From contig CAZQSZ010000004.1 of the NCBI GenBank assembly GCA_964596345.1, positions 372,001-436,000 of the forward strand: a stretch of DNA of 64,000 bases. The letters run 5' to 3'. The translations under genes and the position numbers were made by a program. The stretch comes from CADEDV01 sp964596345. Its GTDB lineage: Bacteria > Bacteroidota > Bacteroidia > Chitinophagales > Chitinophagaceae. Shown here one piece after another: positions 26,946 to 34,463 of the stretch; within the stretch, counting starts at the first letter, position 1; each line of letters begins with the position of its first letter. A model generated the notes under the pieces. That model searched no databases. It was not told where the DNA came from and saw only the letters and a list, made by a program, of their open reading frames with translations.

Positions 26946-26954
26946 TCCATGGTC
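26942..26954. repeat. Left arm of 13-bp inverted repeat flanking the four-helix gene
   Basis: ATAGTCCATGGTC is the exact reverse complement of 27357-27369. It overlaps the stop codon of the M24 peptidase gene, and the same word is partly repeated just after it (GGTCCA). Confidence 0.8.
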
Positions 26955-26986
26955 AACGGTCCACAGCAAAAACCCAACAGATCGAA

Positions 26987-27343
26987 ATGGCATTTAAGTT
27001 TGAGAATTTAAAAGTGTGGCAGTTGTCGTTGGAATTAACTGATGAGGTGGATTCACTGGCCCATACTTTTCCTGCTCACGAACTTTATTCTCTTTCAAGC
27101 CAGATTAGACGGGTTGCTAATTCAGTATCTCTCAATATTGTTGAAGGATCTACTGGTTTAACCAACGCAGAATTCAGAAGATTTCTGCTAATTGCTAACC
27201 GTTCTGCCCTTGAAGTGGTAGGTTGCTTATATTTGGCAAGAAGAAGAGGATACCTGGGAGAGGAGAAATTTACAGAGCTGTATAACAGGGTTGAATTATT
27301 GGTGAAAATGATCCAGGCATTAATTAATACTTTAAACGACTGA
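26987..27343 (+). CDS. S23/IVP-type four-helix bundle protein
   Basis: A 118-residue all-helical protein of the family first found in intervening sequences of 23S rRNA genes and now seen as stand-alone genes in many Bacteroidota. Family features are the N-terminal FENLKVWQLSLELTDEV, SLSSQIRRVANSVSLNIVEGS and the RRFLLIANRSALEVVGCL helix. No enzymatic motif is present and its function is unknown. It lies between the M24 peptidase and pssA genes, and a 13-bp inverted repeat (26942-26954, 27357-27369) brackets it, which suggests insertion as a unit. Confidence 0.88.
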   Translation: MAFKFENLKVWQLSLELTDEVDSLAHTFPAHELYSLSSQIRRVANSVSLNIVEGSTGLTNAEFRRFLLIANRSALEVVGCLYLARRRGYLGEEKFTELYNRVELLVKMIQALINTLND

Positions 27344-27356
27344 GCTATGGTCTGTC

Positions 27357-27369
27357 GACCATGGACTAT
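27357..27369. repeat. Right arm of 13-bp inverted repeat flanking the four-helix gene
   Basis: GACCATGGACTAT is the exact reverse complement of 26942-26954. It ends nine bases before the pssA ATG and is followed by another partial copy of the word (GGACCA). Confidence 0.8.
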
Positions 27370-27378
27370 GGACCACTC

Positions 27379-28164
27379 ATGAAACAAATCCCCAACTTAT
27401 TTACGCTGCTGAACCTGGTTTTTGGTTGTATCGCCATTGTTTTCACCCTGCAACAAGGGGTGATCCTGCTGCCATTGGATGATGCAGGTAGTATCCTGTC
27501 GACACCTGTTCAAATAGAAAATACGCCGGAAAAAATTGTACTGACATCACTTTTTATCGGGCTTGCCGGTGTAGTTGATTTTTTAGATGGCTTTGTGGCA
27601 AGATTATTCAAAGCAACATCCGAACTGGGCAAACAATTGGATTCTCTAGCAGATGTGGTAAGTTTTGGTGTGGCACCGGCCATCATCATCTACCAGTTTC
27701 TCCGGTTGAGCCTGGCGCAGGAAAGTGGTGCCCTGGATGCTTCTATGATTTGGTTGGTACCCGCTTTTATTGTGGCAGCAGCAGCAGCCTGGCGCCTGAG
27801 CAAATTCAATTTAGATACCCGGCAGACCTATGGTTTCCTGGGAGTGCCCACACCTGCCGTCGGGTTAACGGTTGCTTCTTTTCCATTGATCTATTGGTTT
27901 TCTGATAATACAACCGTTGTTGAGCTATTGTTGAATAAATGGTTTTGGTATGCTGTAATTGCACTGCTTAGCTTCCTGATGGTTTCTTCTTTGCCTATGC
28001 TGGCACTTAAATTTAAAGGGCTAACTATGAAATCGGCCATGCCTTTCATCGTGATTGCCCTGGTGGGTATCGCTGCGGTATTTTTATTGGGCTGGCTCGC
28101 TGTTCCGGTCATTTTCATCACGTATGTTTTGGTATCTTTGCTCTTTAAAAATAAAACAGCATGA
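27379..28164 (+). CDS. pssA: CDP-diacylglycerol-serine O-phosphatidyltransferase
   Basis: A 261-residue polytopic membrane enzyme making phosphatidylserine, the precursor of phosphatidylethanolamine. The CDP-alcohol phosphatidyltransferase motif is complete: D67-x2-D70-G71-x2-A74-R75-x8-G84-x3-D88-x3-D92. N-terminal KQIPNLFTLLNLVFG is typical of PssA. An in-frame ATG at 27361 lies within the repeat word, so ATG 27379 is preferred. The stop overlaps the purS start (ATGA), indicating translational coupling. No phosphatidylserine decarboxylase gene is adjacent. Confidence 0.92.
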   Translation: MKQIPNLFTLLNLVFGCIAIVFTLQQGVILLPLDDAGSILSTPVQIENTPEKIVLTSLFIGLAGVVDFLDGFVARLFKATSELGKQLDSLADVVSFGVAPAIIIYQFLRLSLAQESGALDASMIWLVPAFIVAAAAAWRLSKFNLDTRQTYGFLGVPTPAVGLTVASFPLIYWFSDNTTVVELLLNKWFWYAVIALLSFLMVSSLPMLALKFKGLTMKSAMPFIVIALVGIAAVFLLGWLAVPVIFITYVLVSLLFKNKTA

Positions 28165-28406
28165 CCTATACGGTGCAGATAAAAGTAATGCCGCTGAAAG
28201 AATTGCTTGATCCGCAGGGAAAAGCAGTGATGGGCGGTTTGCAGAACCTCGGTTTAAATGGTGTGGAAGATGTAAGAGTCGGTAAGAACATTACACTACA
28301 GGTAACAGCCGATTCACCCGAGAATGCAAAAGCCATTGCCGAAGAAGCCAGCAAGAAACTGCTCTCCAACCCGGTGATGGAATATTTTGAAGTGTCAGTT
28401 AACTAG
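28161..28406 (+). CDS. purS: Phosphoribosylformylglycinamidine synthase subunit PurS
   Basis: An 81-residue ferredoxin-fold subunit that bridges PurQ and the small form of PurL in purine biosynthesis. Typical features are YTVQIKVMPLKELLDPQGKAVMGGL at the N-terminus, GVEDVRVGKNI and the C-terminal LLSNPVMEYFEV. Its ATG overlaps the pssA stop by four bases. Neither purL nor purQ is in the window, so the subunit gene is separated from its complex partners. Confidence 0.92.
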   Translation: MTYTVQIKVMPLKELLDPQGKAVMGGLQNLGLNGVEDVRVGKNITLQVTADSPENAKAIAEEASKKLLSNPVMEYFEVSVN

Positions 28407-28413
28407 TTGACAG

Positions 28414-28471
28414 GTTGATAAGTTGGACAGGATTCAACACTTATCAACTAAGAACATATCAACTTATCAAC
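28414..28471. repeat. 12-bp inverted repeat ending at the rsmI start codon
   Basis: GTTGATAAGTTG (28414-28425) and CAACTTATCAAC (28460-28471) are exact reverse complements. A further partial copy (CACTTATCAACTAA) lies inside. The right arm ends one base before the rsmI ATG at 28473, so the hairpin could cover the translation start. Confidence 0.8.
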
Positions 28472-28472
28472 T

Positions 28473-29141
28473 ATGCTCTACCTGGTTCCCACCCCCATCG
28501 GTAATCTCAAAGACATTACGCTTCGGGCACTGGAAGTGCTGAAGGAAGTTGATCTTATCATGGCGGAGGATACAAGAACCAGTTCTCACCTGCTCAATCA
28601 TTACCAGGTCAGTAAACCGGTTTCGCCTTATCACCAGCACAATGAACATAAGGTGCTGCAGCATCTTATAGACCAGTTATCAGCCGGGAAAAAAATGGCC
28701 GTCATAACTGATGCCGGTACACCGGGTATTTCCGATCCTGCATTTTTACTGGTACGGGAATGTATCAGAGTTGGAATAAAAGTAGAATGCCTGCCCGGAG
28801 CCACTGCATTTGTTCCAGCATTGGTCAACAGCGGGATTCCCACGAACCGTTTTTGTTTTGAGGGGTTTCTGCCACTGAAAAAAGGAAGGCAGACCCTGAT
28901 GAAACAACTGGCGGAGGAAGAAAGAACGATGATCTTCTATGAATCGCCGGTTCGGCTGGTAAAAACGCTGGAAGAATTTATCACTTATTTTGGTGAAGAA
29001 CGGTTATGTTCCGTAAGTCGTGAACTGACAAAAATGTTTGAAGAAAATCAACGAGGCACTCTTAGGGAAGTAGCTGACTATTTCAGTCAAAAAACGGTGA
29101 AAGGAGAGATCGTTATTGTTGTTGCCGGAAAGACCGACTAA
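28473..29141 (+). CDS. rsmI: 16S rRNA (cytidine(1402)-2'-O)-methyltransferase
   Basis: A 222-residue tetrapyrrole-methylase-fold enzyme methylating the ribose of C1402 in the 16S decoding centre with SAM. Characteristic motifs are LYLVPTPIGNLKDITLRALEVL, AEDTRTSSHLL, VITDAGTPGISDPA, CLPGATAFVPALVNSG and IFYESPVRLVKTLEE. Length matches short Bacteroidota forms. The start codon directly follows an inverted repeat. Confidence 0.95.
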   Translation: MLYLVPTPIGNLKDITLRALEVLKEVDLIMAEDTRTSSHLLNHYQVSKPVSPYHQHNEHKVLQHLIDQLSAGKKMAVITDAGTPGISDPAFLLVRECIRVGIKVECLPGATAFVPALVNSGIPTNRFCFEGFLPLKKGRQTLMKQLAEEERTMIFYESPVRLVKTLEEFITYFGEERLCSVSRELTKMFEENQRGTLREVADYFSQKTVKGEIVIVVAGKTD

Positions 29142-29206
29142 GTTTTTCTTAACCAAAACTGGCATTATTTTTTCCTGTTTACAACGATTAATTAAATGCC
29201 ACTGTT

Positions 29207-29656
29207 ATGAAATCTTTTCGTTTTACCGCTTTGCTTCTCTCTCTTTTCTTTATCACTTCAGCGGGGCTTACACAGGTTACTTCTATCCCGGAACAGGCCA
29301 AAGAGAATTTTACTAATCAATATCCCGGGGCAACCAATGTGAAATGGAGCAATGATATTGTGAACGTCAAAGTTGAGTTTGACCTGGATGGGGAACACAT
29401 GAATGCTGAGTACAGCAATAAAGGCATCTGGAAAAGCACTCAAAAAAAATGGAGTTATGATAAGCTCACCGAGGCTGTGAAAGATGGGTTTCAAAAAAGT
29501 AAATATGCGGACCAGGAAGTGTCAGATGTAAAGATCATTTACCTGCCGGGTGATGTGCTGCAATACAGACTAAAAGTGGAGAAGAATGATCTGCAGAAGA
29601 AATTTCTTTATTTCAATGAAAAAGGACGGTTGCTTCGCTCAGCCGTAACATTATAA
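29207..29656 (+). CDS. Exported PepSY-like small protein
   Basis: A 149-residue protein with a signal peptide (residues 1-22, ending SAGLTQ). The mature part, IPEQAKENFTNQYPGATNVKWSN followed by a strand-rich core, matches the putative beta-lactamase-inhibitor-like/PepSY-like proteins (PF11396 type) common in the Bacteroidota. Two copies of the helix-strand unit are visible (~23-85 and ~88-149). Such proteins are periplasmic and of unknown role. A terminator follows. Confidence 0.75.
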   Translation: MKSFRFTALLLSLFFITSAGLTQVTSIPEQAKENFTNQYPGATNVKWSNDIVNVKVEFDLDGEHMNAEYSNKGIWKSTQKKWSYDKLTEAVKDGFQKSKYADQEVSDVKIIYLPGDVLQYRLKVEKNDLQKKFLYFNEKGRLLRSAVTL

Positions 29657-29686
29657 TTATTTATCCTTTAAAGCAGGATTGATAGC

Positions 29687-29733
29687 AAATTGACCAGTGG
29701 TTCTGTCCGGAGCCACCGGTCAATTTTGTTTTT
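29687..29733 (+). terminator. Intrinsic terminator after PepSY-like gene
   Basis: AAATTGACC (29687-29695) pairs with GGTCAATTT (29718-29726), with inner TGG/CCA pairing. TTTTGTTTTT follows (29724-29733). Confidence 0.85.
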
Positions 29734-29789
29734 GTGGTAACAGCGAATGAACGAATTTTACTATTTTGAGCCAGTCAAACCCGTAACAA

Positions 29790-30935
29790 ATGAAAAGATG
29801 CCTGTTCATTGCATTATGTTTTACAAGTTGGAATAGTTTTTCCCAGGATCTTGCCTTTGGCAGAAAGATGGTGGATACGTTAACTTCTTCCACTTTCTGG
29901 GGCCGTGGTTATACCAATGATGGAATGCAAAAGGCAGCAGAATTCCTGGCAGGGCAGTTTCAGTCCTTTGGTTTGCAGCCGATGAAAGGAAACAATTTTC
30001 TTCAGCCTTTTTCATACCCGGTCAATACGTTTCCCGGGAAAATGGAACTAAGTATTAATGGTAAAGACCTGGAACCCGGAAAGGATTTTATTGTAAGCCC
30101 GGATTGCAAAGGGGTTAAAGGGAAAGGAAATTTTGTACAGGCAGACAGTGTACAGTTTGTGAACAGGGAGAATGCGTTTATCGTGGTGCTGGAAGATAAG
30201 CTCACCTGGTCGGTAGCCGGGCAGCAAGCCGGTTATTCGGTAGTGCTGGTAGATAAAAAAACTGTAAGTAATCCCTCTTCTTTTAAAGTGAATATTGAAA
30301 ACAGGCTGATCTATGATTTTAAAACAGCCAATGTATGCGGCATGGTGAAAGGCACCGTTAAGCCAGATTCGGTTATACTCATCACAGCGCATTACGATCA
30401 CCTGGGTGGAATGGGAAAAGATACTTATTTCCCCGGGGCCAATGATAATGCCAGTGGCGTTGCCTTATTACTGAACCTGGCCCGCTATTATGCAGCCAAT
30501 CCCCAACCTTATTCCATCGGCTTTATTTGTTTTGCCGGGGAAGAAGCAGGTCTCGTTGGCTCTAAATATTTTACGGAGCATCCGCTGGTACCATTAAAAA
30601 GTATCCGTTTTCTGACGAATACGGATTTAGCAGGAACTGGTGAAGATGGGATTACCGTGGTAAATGCAACCGAATTCCCGGACGAGTTTGCCATGATGAA
30701 CGCCGTTAATAAAGAACATCAATTACTTGCAGCGATCAACGCAAGGGGTAAAGCGGCCAACAGCGATCATTATCATTTTACGGAGAAAGGCGTACCTGCT
30801 TTTTTCTTTTATACATTGGGAGGAATTAAAGCCTATCATGATGTGTTTGATAAGCCGGTTACTTTACCACTTACTGAACATGAAGACCTGTTCAAACTGG
30901 TGGTGAAGTTCAATGAAAAATTAATGGGTAAATAA
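29790..30935 (+). CDS. Exported M28-family metallopeptidase, second copy
   Basis: A 381-residue protein with a signal peptide ending near residue 19 (NSFSQ). The catalytic domain has H201 (TAHYDHLGG), D219 (GANDNASG), E251-E252 (AGEEAGLVG), D279 (NTDLAGTG) and a His in AYHDVF, a complete two-zinc M28 site. It differs clearly from the copy at 21819 and lacks that copy's long insert. The M1 peptidase gene follows after 23 bases, so two exported aminopeptidases are probably cotranscribed. Confidence 0.88.
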   Translation: MKRCLFIALCFTSWNSFSQDLAFGRKMVDTLTSSTFWGRGYTNDGMQKAAEFLAGQFQSFGLQPMKGNNFLQPFSYPVNTFPGKMELSINGKDLEPGKDFIVSPDCKGVKGKGNFVQADSVQFVNRENAFIVVLEDKLTWSVAGQQAGYSVVLVDKKTVSNPSSFKVNIENRLIYDFKTANVCGMVKGTVKPDSVILITAHYDHLGGMGKDTYFPGANDNASGVALLLNLARYYAANPQPYSIGFICFAGEEAGLVGSKYFTEHPLVPLKSIRFLTNTDLAGTGEDGITVVNATEFPDEFAMMNAVNKEHQLLAAINARGKAANSDHYHFTEKGVPAFFFYTLGGIKAYHDVFDKPVTLPLTEHEDLFKLVVKFNEKLMGK

Positions 30936-30958
30936 TCAATCAATATAATAGTTCGTAC

Positions 30959-32878
30959 ATGAAGAAAGTTCTGATTAGTATGTTAGCGATGCTGCCACTG
31001 GTTACAATCGCACAAACAGGTTACTGGCAGCAACGGGTTAAATATTCTATGGAAGTGGATGTTAATGCAAAAGCCAACCAGTTTACAGGAAAACAAAAAC
31101 TGGAATACTGGAATAATTCCCCGGATACACTGACCAAAGTATATTACCATTTGTACTGGAATGCCTTTCAACCGGGCAGTATGATGGATGTAAGAAGCCA
31201 GCGGCAGGGAACCATTCAGGGACCCCGCGGGGCTGATTGGGATGGCCGTGTAAAAGACAGGATCAGCAAACTGAACAAGGAGGAGATCGGTTACCAGAAA
31301 ATACTTTCATTGAAAATGAATGGGAAGCCACAGTCCTTTAAAATGCTGGAGACCATCCTGGAAGTAAAGCTGGACAAACCGATTTTACCAAAATCCAAAG
31401 TGGTATTTGATATGGAGTTTGAGGCGCAGGTGCCTTTGCAGATCCGCCGCAGCGGCAGGGATAATGCAGAAGGTGTTCGGTTGAGTATGAGCCAATGGTA
31501 TCCCAAACTTTGTGAATATGATAAAGATGGCTGGCACCCCAATCCTTATATAGCCCGTGAGTTCTATGGCGTATGGGGCGATTTTGATGTGAAGATATCT
31601 ATTGATAAAAGCTATGTGCTTGGAGCAACCGGATACCTGCAAAATCCTAACCAGGTAGGCTATGGATATGAAGCACCTGGAACTAAAGTAACAAGACCAG
31701 CCGGTGAAAAATTGCTCTGGCATTTCATGGCACCTAATGTCCATGATTTTGTCTGGGCTGCTGATCCGGAGTACACACATCTTTCAAAACCGGTAAGGGA
31801 TGGTATGGTGCTGCATGCTTTTTATAAAATAGATGCGGAGTTGCTGAAGAAACAATATGAAGCGTTACCGGCGGCAAGAAAAACAAGTTTTAAAAACAAC
31901 CCGGATAATTTTGTGGCCTTTTACAAAGGACAGTGGGAAGAAGTGCTGGAAGTGGCTGCCCTGGCATTGCCATTTATGGATAAGACATTTGGAAAATATC
32001 CGTATAAGCAATATTCATTTATCCAGGGAGGAGACGGAGGTATGGAATATCCGATGGCGACTTTGTTAAAAGGGGCCGGACCTGATCTGATCATTCATGA
32101 ATGGATGCACAGCTGGTACCAGATGCTGATGGGCACCAACGAAGCCTTATATGCCTGGATGGATGAAGGATTTACCAGCTATGCCGAATCAAGAGTAATG
32201 GCGTATTTGGAAAAAGATACGGCTTTTGCACAGGCTGGTAATTACCGGGGCTATTTTGCATTAGCAAAAAGTAATAAGGAAGAACCCCTGACAACACATG
32301 CTGATCATTTCAATACCAATTTTGCGTACAGCAATGCAGCGTATACAAAAGGTTCTGTATTCATGGAACAACTGGGATATATCACCGGCGCAGAGCTGAG
32401 AGATAAAATTTTGCTGGCTTATTACAACCAATGGCGGTTTAAACACCCCGATGTCAATGATTTAATGCGGGTGGCTGAAAAAACAAGTGGGCTGCAATTG
32501 GACTGGTATAAAGAATACTGGGTCAACTCAACCAAGACGATTGATTATGCCATTGATAGTTTGTGGGAGGAAGGCGGAAAAACAAAACTCCGGCTGAGCA
32601 GGGTGGGATTGGTGCCCATGCCGGTTGATCTGCAACTCACTTTTAAAGATGGAACGAAAGAGCTGCACTATATTCCCCTTGACCTGATGTATGGAGAAAA
32701 GCCTGTGGAAGATGGATCAATACCCCGTAAAGTGTATGAGGCCTGGAAATGGACACACCCGGTCTATATTATTGAAACCAACCGGAAACTGCTGGATGTT
32801 ACCGTAGCGGAGATCGACCCTTCACAAAGAATGGCCGATGTGGAACGAAAAAATAACAGGATTGAGCTGAAATGGTAA
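30959..32878 (+). CDS. Exported M1-family metallopeptidase
   Basis: A 639-residue protein with a signal peptide (residues 1-19). The gluzincin site is H380-E-W-M-H384 with the second Glu ligand E403, the exact HExxH-x18-E spacing. GGMEYP (360-365) stands in for the GAMEN exopeptidase motif. The N-terminal beta-sandwich is extended, as in Bacteroidota M1 proteins. It probably removes N-terminal residues from extracellular peptides. It pairs with the preceding M28 gene and is followed by a terminator. Confidence 0.9.
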   Translation: MKKVLISMLAMLPLVTIAQTGYWQQRVKYSMEVDVNAKANQFTGKQKLEYWNNSPDTLTKVYYHLYWNAFQPGSMMDVRSQRQGTIQGPRGADWDGRVKDRISKLNKEEIGYQKILSLKMNGKPQSFKMLETILEVKLDKPILPKSKVVFDMEFEAQVPLQIRRSGRDNAEGVRLSMSQWYPKLCEYDKDGWHPNPYIAREFYGVWGDFDVKISIDKSYVLGATGYLQNPNQVGYGYEAPGTKVTRPAGEKLLWHFMAPNVHDFVWAADPEYTHLSKPVRDGMVLHAFYKIDAELLKKQYEALPAARKTSFKNNPDNFVAFYKGQWEEVLEVAALALPFMDKTFGKYPYKQYSFIQGGDGGMEYPMATLLKGAGPDLIIHEWMHSWYQMLMGTNEALYAWMDEGFTSYAESRVMAYLEKDTAFAQAGNYRGYFALAKSNKEEPLTTHADHFNTNFAYSNAAYTKGSVFMEQLGYITGAELRDKILLAYYNQWRFKHPDVNDLMRVAEKTSGLQLDWYKEYWVNSTKTIDYAIDSLWEEGGKTKLRLSRVGLVPMPVDLQLTFKDGTKELHYIPLDLMYGEKPVEDGSIPRKVYEAWKWTHPVYIIETNRKLLDVTVAEIDPSQRMADVERKNNRIELKW

Positions 32879-32902
32879 ATGGAAGAAGTTGGTAAATAAA
32901 GC

Positions 32903-32940
32903 AAAAACCATCTGCGGCCGGCAGATGGTTTTTTTCTTTT
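32903..32940 (+). terminator. Intrinsic terminator after M1 peptidase
   Basis: AAAAACCATCTGC (32903-32915) pairs with GCAGATGGTTTTT (32921-32933) around GGCCG, continuing into a T-rich tail. Confidence 0.9.
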
Positions 32941-33058
32941 GATTAGGGCCCCTCTCGTTGAACTGCTTGCCAAGGGAAGGTTAATGGTTAATGGTCATTA
33001 TATTTTTGGCAGCATATATAATTACAGTACGAAATTACCGGGGTGTGTAATACGACCC

Positions 33059-33078
33059 TATACCACTTTAGTGGTATA
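33059..33078. promoter_or_regulatory. Operator-like palindrome, copy 1
   Basis: TATACCACTTTAGTGGTATA has 9-base arms around a TT centre. It lies 41 bases after the end of the NarL regulator gene on the opposite side from its promoter. Close copies are at 33796-33814 and 50890-50908, both upstream of NarL regulator genes. Confidence 0.6.
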
Positions 33079-33119
33079 TTTTTACCCCATTTTGGGGAAA
33101 ACCATCAAAATCAGGGGTT

Positions 33120-33761
33120 TTAGCGACCGAAAAACTTGTTCACAGCTTCCACCCGGTTGGTCACATGGAGTTTTTCGTATACATGGTAAACATGCTTACG
33201 GATGGTATCATTGGCCAGGTTCAGGGCCAGGGCGATTTCTTTATACATCATGCCGCGGGACAGGAGCTCAAGGATCTCCCGTTCACGATTGGTCAGGTTA
33301 TTCAGGTCGTTGCTGCCAATGGTGGCAGGTTTATTCAAAAAAGCCGCCACCACTTTCCTGGCGATCTGGCTGCTCATGGGTGCACCTCCTTCATACAACT
33401 CACGAATGGCATCCAGCATTTTGGAAGGAGTGGTCTTTTTTAAAATATAGCCGCTGGCTCCCGCACTCAGGGCTTCAAATATTTTTTCATCTTCCTCATA
33501 CACCGTACACATCATAAAATTGGTAGAGGGGATACGGGGTTTCAATGCCCGGACACAGTCAATCCCGCTTTCAGTACCCCCGAGATTGATATCCATCAGT
33601 ACCACATCAGGTTTCAGTAAAGGGATCTGCCGGATGGCGTCTTCCGCAGTGGCAAGAGTGCCCAGGCACTTATAGCCTTCCGACATTTCTATAATTTCCT
33701 GCAAGGCATTTCGCAGCTCACGGTTATCATCAACAATACAAACGGAAATACTACTTTTCAT
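33120..33761 (-). CDS. NarL/LuxR-family response regulator without adjacent kinase
   Basis: A 213-residue regulator. The receiver domain has D11-D12, phospho-acceptor D57 (LMDINLGGTESG) and Lys in YILKK; the C-terminal helix-turn-helix contains LTNREREILELLSRGMMYKEIA and DTIRKHVYHVYEKLHV. No kinase gene is next to it. It is a close relative of the regulator at 50958: both share the pattern EDEKIFxAxxAGASGYILK and GGxPMxxxxAxxV. The gene is bracketed by palindromes at 33059-33078 and 33796-33814, the latter 34 bases before its ATG, which suggests autoregulation or a shared regulon. Confidence 0.94.
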   Translation of the reverse strand: MKSSISVCIVDDNRELRNALQEIIEMSEGYKCLGTLATAEDAIRQIPLLKPDVVLMDINLGGTESGIDCVRALKPRIPSTNFMMCTVYEEDEKIFEALSAGASGYILKKTTPSKMLDAIRELYEGGAPMSSQIARKVVAAFLNKPATIGSNDLNNLTNREREILELLSRGMMYKEIALALNLANDTIRKHVYHVYEKLHVTNRVEAVNKFFGR

Positions 33762-33795
33762 GTCTGCAAAGGTGGGTTATATGGAAGAACCGGCC

Positions 33796-33814
33796 AATAC
33801 CACTTTGTGGTATT
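33796..33814. promoter_or_regulatory. Operator-like palindrome, copy 2
   Basis: AATACCACTTTGTGGTATT has 8-base arms around a TTT centre. It fills the 53-base gap between the rsmG stop and the NarL regulator start, both on the minus strand. Confidence 0.65.
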
Positions 33815-34438
33815 TTACCGGGAAACCTGTAAAATAAATTTCTCTTTAAAAAATGCTTCGGGAAATATATCATGAATTTCCATCATTCGTGGCCGGGTGC
33901 CACTCTCCTGAATTTCCTGGTGCAGGTTACCTCCCTTCAAACAGATGAGTGAGGGGGGCAACGGAGTTAACGAACTCTTCTTCAATAAAGGTTTGCTCCA
34001 GGTCCAGAGGTCTTTTAAGGGAGCCACTGCCCTTGAGACCACCACATCAAATTTCCGGTTCTTTATTTCTTCCACCCGGCTGTGCTGTGTCGTTACATTT
34101 TTTAAACCGATTCCTTCCGCAACCCCTTCCACCACTTTTAATTTTTTGGCGATACTATCTACCAGGTGAAATTGTACCTGCGGGAAAAAAATAGCCAATG
34201 GTATCCCCGGAAAACCACCGCCTGTTCCCAGGTCCACTATATCAGCGCCATCCGGAAACTCAAAAGCTGCTGCAATACTCAATGAATGCAGCACATGTTT
34301 TTCATACAACCCGTCAATATCTTTTCTTGAAATGACATTGATCTTTTCATTCCATTCTTTGTACAAAGACTCCAGTTGGCCGAACTGCTCCAGTTGTTCA
34401 GGTGTAAAATCAGAAAAATACTTCAGTATCATATCCAT
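33815..34438 (-). CDS. rsmG: 16S rRNA (guanine(527)-N7)-methyltransferase
   Basis: A 207-residue Rossmann methyltransferase (GidB family) modifying G527 of 16S rRNA. Motifs are LYKEWNEKINVISRKD, KHVLHSLSIA, the SAM loop IVDLGTGGGFPGIPLAI and FDVVVSRAVAPL. Upstream Met codons extend into the glycosyltransferase gene and add unrelated sequence, so ATG 34438 is chosen. It lies 25 bases after the glycosyltransferase gene, and the pair is probably cotranscribed. Confidence 0.94.
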   Translation of the reverse strand: MDMILKYFSDFTPEQLEQFGQLESLYKEWNEKINVISRKDIDGLYEKHVLHSLSIAAAFEFPDGADIVDLGTGGGFPGIPLAIFFPQVQFHLVDSIAKKLKVVEGVAEGIGLKNVTTQHSRVEEIKNRKFDVVVSRAVAPLKDLWTWSKPLLKKSSLTPLPPSLICLKGGNLHQEIQESGTRPRMMEIHDIFPEAFFKEKFILQVSR

Positions 34439-34463
34439 GGCTGTGATTACTATTAGTTGTTTA

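Noticed and set aside
26987..27343. Diversity-generating retroelement suggested by the four-helix (Avd-like) fold
   Set aside because: No reverse transcriptase and no template/variable repeat pair are visible in the window.
33059..33119. CCCC-AAAAT-GGGG hairpin after the NarL regulator as a terminator
   Set aside because: On the minus strand the hairpin is followed by TAAAAATA rather than a T-run.
32939..33517. Open frame of 192 codons on the plus strand
   Set aside because: It runs antisense to the NarL regulator gene, has no family-like sequence and is rich in Trp, Cys and His as expected of a shadow frame.
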